A stretch of 64,000 bases of DNA from Flavobacterium xanthum (GCF_900142695.1 NZ_FRBU01000011.1:1-64000), one strand, 5' to 3'. Shown: positions 16,792-25,788, numbered from the stretch's first letter. Notes: generated by a model not told the origin, from the letters alone. Numbers and translations: made by a program.

Positions 16792-16839
16792 TTTTTCAAT
16801 CTTTAAATTTTTTAATCTTTAAATTTTTCAATCTTTAAA
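16792..16839. repeat. Tandem 16-base repeat, three copies
   Basis: TTTTTCAATCTTTAAA at 16792-16807, one variant with T for C at 16808-16823, and an identical third copy at 16824-16839. It lies between porZ and the recO start and would form the recO leader. The copy number is likely to vary between strains. Confidence 0.85.
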
Positions 16840-16847
16840 TTAAAATT

Positions 16848-17561
16848 GTGCAAGTTAAAACAAAAGCGATAGTTCTCTCCTCCTTAAAATTTCAGGAAAA
16901 AAGCTTGATTGTCAAATGCTTTACGCTATCTCATGGTTTGAAATCGTACTTTGTTCGGGATGCTTTTTCAGGACGAAAATCAAACCAGAAAATCGCTTAC
17001 TTTCAGCCGTTGACGATACTCGAAATCGAAGCAGTTCATAAAAACAAAGGCACTTTGGAAAATTTTAAAGAGATAAAAATCGCTTCGGCTTTTCATTCCA
17101 TTCACTCGGATATTTATAAAAGTACGATTGTGATGTTCATCTCCGAAATGCTGCACCATTCCATCCACGAAGAAGAAACCAACGAGCAGTTATTTACTTT
17201 TCTTGAAACCGCTTTGCATTGGTTGGATAATCATGATGAAATTGCTAATTTCCATTTAATTTTATTATTGGAAACCACTAAATATTTGGGTTTTTATCCA
17301 GATATTTCTGATATCGATATGCCTTTTTTCGAAATGAATGAAGGTGTATTTACTCCTTTTCACGCGATTAGTTCGCTCACAGAGCACGAAAGTAATTTAC
17401 TTAAAAAACTGATTGACTTAAAATTCGATAACAATCAAAAAACATTTCATGTCCTCGAAAGACAAATCGTTTTACGAATTCTTATTGATTATTACAGTTT
17501 TCATTTGGATGGTTTCAAAAAACCAAAATCTTTGGATGTTTTGAAGGAAGTTTTTAGTTAA
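16848..17561 (+). CDS. recO: DNA repair protein RecO
   Basis: Protein of 237 residues that starts at a GTG codon (MQVKTKAIVLSSLKFQEKSLIV), the standard RecO N-terminal OB-fold pattern. RecO helps load RecA on gapped DNA with RecR. The middle has the family helices around FISEMLHHSIHEEETNEQLF, and no zinc-finger cysteines are present. The last 13 codons (KPKSLDVLKEVFS) are repeated almost exactly 3840 bases downstream after the TonB-linked gene, with only synonymous changes. The recO 3' end therefore seems to have been the insertion point of the segment that follows. Confidence 0.92.
   Translation: MQVKTKAIVLSSLKFQEKSLIVKCFTLSHGLKSYFVRDAFSGRKSNQKIAYFQPLTILEIEAVHKNKGTLENFKEIKIASAFHSIHSDIYKSTIVMFISEMLHHSIHEEETNEQLFTFLETALHWLDNHDEIANFHLILLLETTKYLGFYPDISDIDMPFFEMNEGVFTPFHAISSLTEHESNLLKKLIDLKFDNNQKTFHVLERQIVLRILIDYYSFHLDGFKKPKSLDVLKEVFS
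17518..17555. repeat. Direct repeat of the recO 3' end, left copy
   Basis: This 38-base sequence inside recO matches 21358-21395 at 36 positions. The two differences (17531 T/A, 17546 G/A) are both third-codon positions, Ser and Lys codons unchanged. Confidence 0.9.
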
Positions 17562-17634
17562 AATTCAATATTTGCTTGTATAGTTTTTTTTTTTTTAGTT
17601 ATTTAGCTTGTATAACTTTAAAAAATTATACAAA

Positions 17635-17919
17635 ATGAAAAATTTTATCTTTTCTTTAGCATTTTTGCTAATCGGGAGTTATGGATTTGCAAATTAAAAT
17701 TCTATCTCTAAAACAACTAAAGAGTCTACTATTAATTTTATCTTTGAAGAAGCTAAATTTGACAATTTACTTGGAACTTGTTATGTCACAGTTACCTTTT
17801 ATAATGCCGATGGTGAGGTTACGGGATCAAGATTGCATACTTTCTATAATGTAAATAGTGAAGCTGAATGCAGTACATGGGCAACAGTAGTAAAATTAAA
17901 ATATATTTCTGAAGCATAA
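17635..17919 (+). pseudogene. Small secreted protein interrupted by an in-frame stop
   Basis: An ATG opens a clear signal peptide (MKNFIFSLAFLLIGSYGFAN), then a TAA at 17695-17697 stops it at codon 21. The same frame continues without further stops for 73 codons (NSISKTTKES..., TCYVTVTFYNADGEVTGS, ending KYISEA) to two TAA codons at 17917-17922. The downstream part holds two cysteines and strand-like segments. One base change would restore a 94-residue exported protein. A start within the second half is not obvious. It lies directly upstream of the GLPGLI gene inside the recO-bounded segment. No family recognised. Confidence 0.7.
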
Positions 17920-17934
17920 TAATTTTGATCAAAT

Positions 17935-17960
17935 ATTGGCATCTTTAATAGGGTGCCAAT
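17935..17960. repeat. Hairpin between the pseudogene and the GLPGLI gene
   Basis: ATTGGCA (17935-17941) pairs with TGCCAAT (17954-17960) and is followed by TAATTTATAA. It could be a weak terminator or leader hairpin 14 bases before the GLPGLI start. Confidence 0.5.
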
Positions 17961-17973
17961 TAATTTATAAATC

Positions 17974-18708
17974 ATGAAATTTTTAGTCATATTTACAGTA
18001 TTCTTTTGTAACTTTTCTTTTGGACAAAGGAATATGAAGATAAATTATATAATAAAGTACAATACTGAAATTTATAATGAAAAAAACGGGATTCTACTAT
18101 TAGATGGTAAAAGTCAAAAATCTCTATTTTTAATATCTACAACTAATTTAAAAAATCAATTACCAAAAGAAGAAAACCAAATAAATGTTATTCAAAGTGA
18201 GATTGAGCGTTATGTAATAACAGATTTTGTTTTGGACTCATTGTTTTTTAAAGAGAAAATAAATAGTGATGTTTTAATTGTTTCAGAAAATATTCCAAAG
18301 ATTAAGTGGGCACTTAATCAAAAAATTACAAAAGAAATAGATCAATTTTTATGTTATAAAGCTACCGCAAATTTTAGAGGGAGAAATTATACAGCTTGGT
18401 ATTCATTGGACTTTCCCTTGCAATATGGGCCATGGAAATTTAATGGATTACCTGGTTTAATTATGGAGATTTATGATGAAACAAATCGATACTACTGGGG
18501 TGTAACAAGTATTGGGTTTACAGACCAAAAAATTGATTTTCCACAGGAAAATAATCTTTATAAAAAAATTGATATAAAAGAATATGTTGATTTCCGCTAT
18601 GAAAAAATAATGGATAACATTGATATTAGATTACCGAGAGGTACACAAACACAAACAACTAAACCTAGCCGAAATGGCATTGAAATTAAATTTGAATGGG
18701 AAGAATAA
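17974..18708 (+). CDS. GLPGLI family protein
   Basis: Protein of 244 residues with a signal peptide (cleavage about after FSFGQ). It carries the family's diagnostic hexapeptide GLPGLI at residues 158-163, preceded by AWYSLDFPLQYGPWKF. The family is confined mainly to Bacteroidota, and its members are exported. They are frequently encoded next to a TonB-linked barrel, but no activity has been established that I know of. The gene overlaps the barrel gene by 13 bases, strongly suggesting joint translation and a joint function at the cell envelope. It lies inside the segment bounded by the recO repeats. Confidence 0.93.
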   Translation: MKFLVIFTVFFCNFSFGQRNMKINYIIKYNTEIYNEKNGILLLDGKSQKSLFLISTTNLKNQLPKEENQINVIQSEIERYVITDFVLDSLFFKEKINSDVLIVSENIPKIKWALNQKITKEIDQFLCYKATANFRGRNYTAWYSLDFPLQYGPWKFNGLPGLIMEIYDETNRYYWGVTSIGFTDQKIDFPQENNLYKKIDIKEYVDFRYEKIMDNIDIRLPRGTQTQTTKPSRNGIEIKFEWEE

Positions 18709-21359
18709 ATTATTTTCTCGCTCTTTTTCTAATTTTTAATTTTTCTATTTATTCACAAACTAAAATTCTTGGTCAAGTAAGAAGCGAATTAAATGAAGGA
18801 ATTATTTCATCTAGTGTTCTTTTAAAAGACGGTAATAACAAAATTATTTTTTACACTTTTACTGGCAATACAGGAAAATATAGTTTAACTACTGATAAGC
18901 TGGGTTCTTTTGTTTTAACTGCCAGCGCAGTAGGTTTTGAGCCAAAAACGATAGAAATTATTATTGAAAAAATCAATGAATTAAAAACTATTGATTTTAT
19001 ATTAAGTCCAAAAGTTATAGCTCTAAAAGAAGTAATTTTAGAAACTAAACGCCCTATAACTTTTAAAAATGACACCATTATTTTTAATGCAGACTCCTTC
19101 AAACAAGGCAACGAACAAACGGTTGAAGATTTGCTAAAAAAAATACCAGGAATAAATATTGATGCAAATGGCACCATAAAAATAGGTAATCAAGAGGTTG
19201 AAAAAGTAATGATTGATGGCGATGATATGTTTGAAAAAGGATATAAAATCCTAACTAAAAACATGCCTGTCAATCCAATTGAAAACGTAGAATTACTTCA
19301 AAATTATTCCAATAATAAACATTTAAAAGGAATTGAAAATAGCAATAAAGTCGCTTTAAATCTTACACTTAAAGAAGATTACAAACGTGCTTGGTTTGGC
19401 AATACAACATTAGCCTATGGTTTTTTATCAGAAAACCGCTATGATATAAAAGCCAGTCTAATGAATTTTGGTAAAAAATATAAATACTACTTTCTAACCA
19501 ATTTAAACAATGTCGGCTATGATGCAACCGGTGATATTAATCACTTAATTCGACCTTATCGTTTTGATGAACCTGGAAGTATTGGCGATAATCAATCTGT
19601 TAGAACCTTGTTAGGTTTAGGTTATGATACTCCAAATTTAAAACAAAGAAGAGTCAATCTCAATAATGCCGAAATGCTTTCTTTGAATAGTATTTTTACA
19701 CTTTCTGATAAAATTAAATTTAAAACTTTAGGTTTTTTAAACACCGACGAAGTTGATTTTTTTAGAAAAAGTTTACAATCTTTTTCGGTTGGAAATACAT
19801 CATTCAGAAATACCGAAGACTTTGTTGGTAGAAAAATACAGCTTACAGGTTTTGGCAAGGTTGATTTAAACTATGACATTTCAAAAACAAAAACTTTTGA
19901 ATACTCGGGAAAATTTAATAAAACTAACGATAAAAGTAGAAGTAATTTGTCGTTTAACAATGATTTATTAAACGAAAGATTAAATGCAAACAACCAACTT
20001 TTTGACCAAAAAGTAGTGTTTACAAACAGGTTTGAAAACAATAAAGTTTTCTTGATCTCAGGTAGATATATTAACGAAAAAACACCACAAAGCTATTCGG
20101 TTAATCAGTTTATTTTTAATGAATTGTTCATTGAAAATGCTAATAATACCAAGCAGTTTAGCGAAAACAAAATGCAATTTGCAGGTGTTGAAGTTCATTT
20201 GTTAGACAAAAAGAAAAATGGCGATTTGTTAGAAATTAAAATGGGCAATCAATTACGAATAGATGATTTAAATACTCGTTTTGAGCTACTGGAAAATGAA
20301 ATCAATCTTGCTTTTCCAAACGGGTATCAAAACAATTTGACTTATGCTTCAAATGATTTATACGTATCAGCCAAATATCGATTTAAATTAAAGAATTTTA
20401 CATTATTTACCCAATCTGATTTTCATCAGTTATTTAATGAATTAAAAAATTTTCAAGCAAAAGTTAGTCAGAATCCGTTTTTCGTTGTTCCAAAAATTGG
20501 ATTAGATTGGAAGATCAGTCAGAAAAATAAAATGACATCATCTTACTCATACAACACCACTAATTCAGGGATTTTAGATGTGTACTCTGGTTTTGTCCAA
20601 ACGGGTTTTCGTTCGTTTTCTAAAGGTTTAGAAGAATTTAATCAGTTAAACGCATCGAGTGCTGTTTTGAATTACACCTATGGAAACTGGGGCGATAAGT
20701 TTTTTGCCAATACGTTTATTTTATATTCTAAAAACAATGATTTTTTCAGCTCTAGTTCTTTAATCGCGCAAAACTTTTCACAAACTGAAAAAATCATCGT
20801 AAAGGATAGAGAATTCTTATCAGTATCATCGGAATTAGATTATTACGTAAAAAAAGTAAAAAACAACTTTAAAGCTAAGTTTGGGCTAAGTGAGATTAAT
20901 TTTAAAAATATTGTAAATAATTCTGAGTTGCGTGAAGTGAAAAATTTAAATGTTGATTATGGTTTTGAAGTACGTTCGGGTTTTAAAGGATTTTTCAATT
21001 ATCACATTGGTTCAAAATGGACTTATAATCAAGTAAAAACGAGTGTTCAAAATGGTTTTACAAATAATATGACATTCCTTGATTTTTCGTTCATGATTAA
21101 TAACAAATTCAATATCCAAGCTCAAACCGAGCGGTATTTCTTTGGGGATTTAGACAATAAAAAAAGTCAATATTATTTCCTTGATGTTGAGGCACGCTAT
21201 GTTGTAAAAGAAAACAAACTAACATTTATGCTTTCAGGTAACAATTTGTTCAACACTGAAACATTTCGCAATTATAACATTTCCGACATTAGCATTTCAC
21301 AAACTGAATATAAATTAATGCCAAGATATGTACTGTTGAAGATGGAATATCGTTTTTAA
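18696..21359 (+). CDS. TonB-linked outer-membrane beta-barrel protein with carboxypeptidase-like N-domain
   Basis: Protein of 887 residues. A signal peptide (to about IYSQ, residue 21) is followed by a carboxypeptidase-regulatory-like beta-sandwich (KILGQVRSELNEG through TIEIII, about 24-90). Next is a plug-like domain with the pattern TVEDLLKKIPGINIDANGTI near 142-161 and VMIDGDDMF. The rest is a long barrel ending YVLLKMEYRF, a typical terminal strand with Phe. It resembles the outer-membrane beta-barrel family proteins that partner GLPGLI proteins. No TonB box is certain, and the substrate is unknown, possibly peptide. Its stop abuts the second recO 3' copy. Confidence 0.9.
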   Translation: MGRINYFLALFLIFNFSIYSQTKILGQVRSELNEGIISSSVLLKDGNNKIIFYTFTGNTGKYSLTTDKLGSFVLTASAVGFEPKTIEIIIEKINELKTIDFILSPKVIALKEVILETKRPITFKNDTIIFNADSFKQGNEQTVEDLLKKIPGINIDANGTIKIGNQEVEKVMIDGDDMFEKGYKILTKNMPVNPIENVELLQNYSNNKHLKGIENSNKVALNLTLKEDYKRAWFGNTTLAYGFLSENRYDIKASLMNFGKKYKYYFLTNLNNVGYDATGDINHLIRPYRFDEPGSIGDNQSVRTLLGLGYDTPNLKQRRVNLNNAEMLSLNSIFTLSDKIKFKTLGFLNTDEVDFFRKSLQSFSVGNTSFRNTEDFVGRKIQLTGFGKVDLNYDISKTKTFEYSGKFNKTNDKSRSNLSFNNDLLNERLNANNQLFDQKVVFTNRFENNKVFLISGRYINEKTPQSYSVNQFIFNELFIENANNTKQFSENKMQFAGVEVHLLDKKKNGDLLEIKMGNQLRIDDLNTRFELLENEINLAFPNGYQNNLTYASNDLYVSAKYRFKLKNFTLFTQSDFHQLFNELKNFQAKVSQNPFFVVPKIGLDWKISQKNKMTSSYSYNTTNSGILDVYSGFVQTGFRSFSKGLEEFNQLNASSAVLNYTYGNWGDKFFANTFILYSKNNDFFSSSSLIAQNFSQTEKIIVKDREFLSVSSELDYYVKKVKNNFKAKFGLSEINFKNIVNNSELREVKNLNVDYGFEVRSGFKGFFNYHIGSKWTYNQVKTSVQNGFTNNMTFLDFSFMINNKFNIQAQTERYFFGDLDNKKSQYYFLDVEARYVVKENKLTFMLSGNNLFNTETFRNYNISDISISQTEYKLMPRYVLLKMEYRF

Positions 21360-21395
21360 AAACCAAAATCATTGGATGTTTTGAAAGAAGTTTTT
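21358..21395. repeat. Direct repeat of the recO 3' end, right copy
   Basis: Encodes KPKSLDVLKEVFF then TGA at 21399-21401, almost identical to the RecO C-terminus, but it is detached from recO and follows the barrel gene stop. It marks the right edge of a 3840-base unit. Confidence 0.9.
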
Positions 21396-21447
21396 TTTTG
21401 AAGATAAATAGTAATTAAAATTTATTTTTTTATTTCAAAAAGTAAAG

Positions 21448-21455
21448 TATATTTG
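21448..21455 (+). promoter_or_regulatory. -7 promoter motif before the membrane protein/HTH pair
   Basis: TATATTTG lies about 55 bases before the start at 21511. It is the first promoter motif beyond the recO-bounded segment. Confidence 0.45.
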
Positions 21456-21510
21456 TCTTTTAATCAAGTTTGTTGTTCTTTATGGAAAACCAGCTTAAAC
21501 AAAATTATTT

Positions 21511-21972
21511 ATGGAACTAAAATCAAAACAAGAAAGAGATATTGAAAAAATCAATAAATTTACGGGTTATCAACTTTCAAATAAATTTAAAATTATTGGT
21601 TTAGGATTATCGATTATTTCGCTGGTTTCAATTGTGATGAATGCAGCCTATTTGGAGAACACAAAATACTACTATTTATTTGACAGAATAGCTTTGACCA
21701 CAATGGTTTTGGGATTTCTTGTAATTTCATTATCTAAAGAAAAAATAGAAGATGAGTTAATTGCACAAATCCGTATGCAGTCTTTTAATTATGCTGTTAT
21801 AGGGACAGTAATTATTTACTTAACAATGCCATTTATTAATTATATCCTTTATTTTAAATCCTTATTAGGGGGTGAAATCGAAGGAAGTAAAGACGTTGCA
21901 GTATTAGGACTTTTATTAACGATTCAGATTCTTACTTTCAGGAAGTTAAAAAAAGCATACAATGAAGAATAG
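21511..21972 (+). CDS. Four-TM membrane protein paired with an HTH regulator
   Basis: Protein of 153 residues. A charged N-terminus of about 27 residues precedes four predicted helices (about 28-46, 57-73, 91-109 and 126-142), with the acidic, charged stretch SKEKIEDELIAQIRMQSFNYA between helices 2 and 3. The latter pattern occurs in small membrane proteins that sit beside YozG/Xre-type regulators. The gene overlaps the downstream HTH gene by 11 bases, so the two are surely made together. The membrane protein may sense a signal and the HTH protein respond (inference). No named function. Confidence 0.75.
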   Translation: MELKSKQERDIEKINKFTGYQLSNKFKIIGLGLSIISLVSIVMNAAYLENTKYYYLFDRIALTTMVLGFLVISLSKEKIEDELIAQIRMQSFNYAVIGTVIIYLTMPFINYILYFKSLLGGEIEGSKDVAVLGLLLTIQILTFRKLKKAYNEE

Positions 21973-22165
21973 ACTAAAGGTAGAGCGTGCTATTTTGAAT
22001 ATAACCCAAGAAGAATTGGCGGAGCGAATAGGTGTTTCTCGACAAACTATTAATTCCATCGAAACCAATCGATTTGTGCCTTCAACTGTCTTAGCTTTAA
22101 AATTGTCAAAGTTGTTTGGTAAATCTGTGAATGATTTTTTTGAATTAGATTCAGACGAAAAGTAA
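21962..22165 (+). CDS. Xre-family HTH transcriptional regulator, minimal form
   Basis: Protein of 67 residues that is essentially one Cro/C1 helix-turn-helix: VERAILNITQEELAERIGVSRQTINSIETNRFVPSTVLALKLSKLFGKSVNDFFEL. This matches the compact YozG-like regulators very well. It overlaps the four-TM protein gene by 11 bases. Minimal regulators of this type commonly control their own operon together with a membrane partner. Targets are unknown. An alternative reading as a toxin-antitoxin antitoxin is not supported, as the partner is a membrane protein without toxin features. Confidence 0.92.
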   Translation: MKNRLKVERAILNITQEELAERIGVSRQTINSIETNRFVPSTVLALKLSKLFGKSVNDFFELDSDEK

Positions 22166-22242
22166 GTGATGAATGGGTCTAATTTATAAAAATAGTTGAA
22201 CAAAGTACTTTTTCTGATTTTTTTTGTCTTTAACAGCGCGAT

Positions 22243-22270
22243 AAATTCGTGAAAATTAGTGAAATTCGTG
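22243..22270. repeat. Short tandem units AAATTCGTG
   Basis: AAATTCGTG, then AAAATTAGTG, then AAATTCGTG again, in direct succession upstream of ileS. A loosely similar run with ATCCGTG / ATCCGCG units occurs at 34392-34432. Confidence 0.5.
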
Positions 22271-22323
22271 TGCAATAATTCAAAATTCCTTACTTTCGCA
22301 CTTCGATTAAAGAAAAGCATAAA

Positions 22324-25300
22324 ATGAGCACAAAATTTACTGAATACAAAGGACTTGACTTACCAACAGTAGCATCAGAAGTACTAAATTTTTGGAAAAA
22401 AGAAAACATATTCGAGAAAAGTGTAACCACTCGTGAAGGAAACCCACCATTCGTATTTTTTGAAGGTCCGCCTTCGGCAAATGGATTACCAGGAATTCAC
22501 CACGTCATGGCACGTGCTATTAAAGATATTTTTTGCCGATACAAAACGCAAAAAGGATTTCAAGTAAAGCGCAAAGCAGGCTGGGATACGCATGGTTTGC
22601 CGGTAGAATTGGGTACTGAGAAAGAATTAGGAATTACCAAAGAAGATATTGGAAAAACCATTTCCATTGAAGAATATAACGAAGCGTGTAAAAAAACCGT
22701 GATGCGTTATACCGATGTGTGGAATGATTTGACCGAAAAAATGGGATATTGGGTAGATATGGAAGATCCGTATGTTACTTATAAATCCAAATACATGGAA
22801 ACGGTTTGGTGGATTTTGAAGCAAATCTACAACAAGGATTTGATGTACAAAGGCTACACTATCCAGCCGTACTCTCCAAAAGCAGGAACAGGATTGTCTT
22901 CTCATGAAGTGAATCAACCAGGAAGTTACCGTGATGTAACGGATACGACTGTTGTGGCACAATTTAAAGTGATTGATGCGCACAAAGACTTATTGTTCTC
23001 CAAGTTTTACGATTACATCAGTTCGAATAATTTACTGCATTATAAGTTAGAAGCTTTGGATTTAGACGAAGTTTTTATCTTGGCTTGGACTACTACACCT
23101 TGGACTTTACCAAGTAATACCGCTTTGACTGTAGGTCCAAAAATTGAATATGCATTAGTAAAAACATTCAATCAATATACGTTTCGTCCGGCAACATTGA
23201 TTTTAGCTAAGAATTTAGTTGGAAAACAATTTGGAAAAGGGTTCTTCGAAAGTTCAGATCCTGCTGACTTTGAAAATTTTAAAGAAGGCGACAAAAAAAT
23301 TCCTTATCAAGTTTTAGCAGAATGCAAAGGAGCGGATTTAGTAGATATTCGTTACGAGCAATTGATGCCAATAGTAGTGCCGTACCAAAATGCTGAAAAT
23401 GCATTCCGAGTGATAGCAGGCGATTTTGTTACTACTGAGGATGGAACAGGAATTGTACATACGTCACCTACATTTGGTGCCGATGATGCAAAAGTAGCCA
23501 AAGAAGCAATTCCTGAAGTACCGCCAATGTTAGTTTTGGACGAAAATGGAACTCCAGTTCCGTTAGTAGATTTACAAGGAAAATTCACTTCGCACATGGG
23601 TGAATATGCAGGTAAATATGTAAAAAACGAGTATTACAATGATGGCGAAGCACCGGAACGGTCAATAGATGTTGAAATTGCCATTCGGTTAAAAGAAGAA
23701 AATAAAGCGTTTAAGGTAGAAAAATACGTGCACAGTTATCCGCATTGCTGGAGAACAGATAAGCCTATTTTATATTATCCTTTAGATTCTTGGTTTATAA
23801 AAATTACCGAAGTAAGAGATAGAATGTTCGATTTGAACGAAACCATCAACTGGAAACCAAAAGCTACTGGAGAAGGCCGTTTTGGGAATTGGTTGAAAAA
23901 TGCCAATGATTGGAATTTATCCCGATCTAGATTCTGGGGAATTCCACTACCAATTTGGAGAACCGAAGAAGGGACCGAAGAAATTCTAATAGGTTCGGTC
24001 GAAGAATTATACAACGAAATAGAAAAATCAATCACTGCTGGCCTCCAAAAAGAAAATCCTTTTAAAGGCTTCGAAATTGGAAATATGGCCGAATCAAATT
24101 ATGATTTGGTTGATTTACATAAAAATGTAGTGGATGAAATTATTTTGGTTTCTCCTTCTGGAAAACCGATGACTCGGGAAGCTGATTTAATTGATGTTTG
24201 GTTTGATTCGGGTTCCATGCCGTATGCACAATGGCATTATCCTTTTGAAAATAAAGATAAAATTGACCAAAACAAAGATTTCCCAGCTGATTTCATTGCT
24301 GAAGGGGTAGATCAGACACGAGGATGGTTTTATACGTTGCATGCCATTGGAACTTTGGTTTTTGATAAAGTTGCGTACAAAAATGTAGTTTCAAACGGAT
24401 TGGTTTTAGATAAAAACGGACAAAAAATGTCTAAACGTCTAGGAAATGCCGCAGATCCATTTGAAACATTAAAAGAATACGGTCCTGATGCGACGCGGTG
24501 GTATATGATTTCCAATGCCAATCCTTGGGATAACTTGAAGTTTGACTTAGAGGGAATAGCTGAGGTCCGTAGAAAATTTTTCGGGACATTATACAACACC
24601 TATTCGTTCTTCAGTTTGTATGCTAATATTGACGGTTTTAAATTTGAAGAAGCGGAGATTCCAGTAAACGAAAGACCGGAAATTGACCAGTGGATTATCT
24701 CAGAATTGAATACGTTGATTAAAGAAGTAGATGGTTTTTATGCGGATTACGAACCAACAAAAGCGGCTCGTGCCATCTCTGAATTTGTTCAGGAAAACTT
24801 GAGTAACTGGTACGTTCGTTTGTGTAGAAGACGCTTCTGGAAAGGGGAATATGCACAGGACAAAATCGCGGCTTATCAAACTTTGTATACTTGTTTGTTG
24901 ACCATAAGTAAACTCGGTGCACCTATTGCTCCGTTCTTCATGGACAAACTTTACAGAGACTTAACGTTAACAACACGGTCAGAAAAGTACGACAGTGTAC
25001 ATTTGGCAGAGTTCCCAATTTCGGTTGAAAACTATGTTAATAAAATGTTAGAGAGTAAAATGGAGAAAGCGCAAACCATTTCATCATTGGTTTTATCACT
25101 CCGAAAAAAGGAAATGATAAAGGTGCGTCAACCGTTGCAAAAGGTAATGATTCCGGTACTTGACAACAATCAAAGAGCTGAAATTGAAGCCATTTCTGAG
25201 CTTATAAAAGCTGAAGTAAACGTGAAAGAAATCGTACTTTTGGATGATGCTTCGGGTATTTTAGTAAAACAGATTAAACCTAATTTTAAAGCGCTCGGGC

Positions 25301-25782
25301 CCCGTTTTGGAAAGGATATGGGCTTGATTTCTAAGGAAATACAAGGTTTTTCGAAAGAGCAAATTGCTCAATTAGATAAGGAAGGAAGCCTGGATATTGT
25401 TATTGCAGGAAATAACGTAACTTTAACCGTAGAAGATGTAGAAATTGCGTCACAGGATATTGAAGGTTGGCTGGTCGCCAACTCAAATGGAATAACGGTT
25501 GCGCTTGACATTACAATTTCAGAAGCCTTGAAACAAGAGGGAATTGCTAGAGAATTGGTAAATAGAATTCAGAATATCCGTAAAGATTCTGGATTTGAAG
25601 TTACGGATAAAATCAAGGTTCAATTGAAAAGAAATGGACTCTTGGAAGAAGCGATTCTTAAAAATGAAGACTATATTAAATCGGAAACATTAACGAGTGA
25701 TTTAGTTTTTGTTGATGTCTTAGAATTGGGTACTGAAATAGAATTTGACGATATAAAAACAATGCTATTAATTTCTAAATAA
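22324..25782 (+). CDS. ileS: Isoleucine--tRNA ligase
   Basis: Charges tRNA-Ile and edits misactivated valine. The 1152 residues fit the long class I form. The HIGH-type motif appears in ANGLPGIHHVMAR near residue 58, and the KMSKS-type motif is KMSKRLGN. The editing domain carries GTGIVHTSPTFGADD. The tryptophan-rich catalytic segment DQTRGWFYTLH precedes KMSKR. The C-terminal part has the anticodon-binding fold and an extra domain without a clear zinc finger, as expected for this branch. It is followed after 6 bases by the DksA-like gene and then lspA. Confidence 0.97.
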   Translation: MSTKFTEYKGLDLPTVASEVLNFWKKENIFEKSVTTREGNPPFVFFEGPPSANGLPGIHHVMARAIKDIFCRYKTQKGFQVKRKAGWDTHGLPVELGTEKELGITKEDIGKTISIEEYNEACKKTVMRYTDVWNDLTEKMGYWVDMEDPYVTYKSKYMETVWWILKQIYNKDLMYKGYTIQPYSPKAGTGLSSHEVNQPGSYRDVTDTTVVAQFKVIDAHKDLLFSKFYDYISSNNLLHYKLEALDLDEVFILAWTTTPWTLPSNTALTVGPKIEYALVKTFNQYTFRPATLILAKNLVGKQFGKGFFESSDPADFENFKEGDKKIPYQVLAECKGADLVDIRYEQLMPIVVPYQNAENAFRVIAGDFVTTEDGTGIVHTSPTFGADDAKVAKEAIPEVPPMLVLDENGTPVPLVDLQGKFTSHMGEYAGKYVKNEYYNDGEAPERSIDVEIAIRLKEENKAFKVEKYVHSYPHCWRTDKPILYYPLDSWFIKITEVRDRMFDLNETINWKPKATGEGRFGNWLKNANDWNLSRSRFWGIPLPIWRTEEGTEEILIGSVEELYNEIEKSITAGLQKENPFKGFEIGNMAESNYDLVDLHKNVVDEIILVSPSGKPMTREADLIDVWFDSGSMPYAQWHYPFENKDKIDQNKDFPADFIAEGVDQTRGWFYTLHAIGTLVFDKVAYKNVVSNGLVLDKNGQKMSKRLGNAADPFETLKEYGPDATRWYMISNANPWDNLKFDLEGIAEVRRKFFGTLYNTYSFFSLYANIDGFKFEEAEIPVNERPEIDQWIISELNTLIKEVDGFYADYEPTKAARAISEFVQENLSNWYVRLCRRRFWKGEYAQDKIAAYQTLYTCLLTISKLGAPIAPFFMDKLYRDLTLTTRSEKYDSVHLAEFPISVENYVNKMLESKMEKAQTISSLVLSLRKKEMIKVRQPLQKVMIPVLDNNQRAEIEAISELIKAEVNVKEIVLLDDASGILVKQIKPNFKALGPRFGKDMGLISKEIQGFSKEQIAQLDKEGSLDIVIAGNNVTLTVEDVEIASQDIEGWLVANSNGITVALDITISEALKQEGIARELVNRIQNIRKDSGFEVTDKIKVQLKRNGLLEEAILKNEDYIKSETLTSDLVFVDVLELGTEIEFDDIKTMLLISK

Positions 25783-25788
25783 TATAAA

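Noticed and set aside
17518..21395. Insertion sequence or transposon with terminal inverted repeats
   Set aside because: The boundary repeats are direct, derive from recO coding sequence, and no transposase lies between them.
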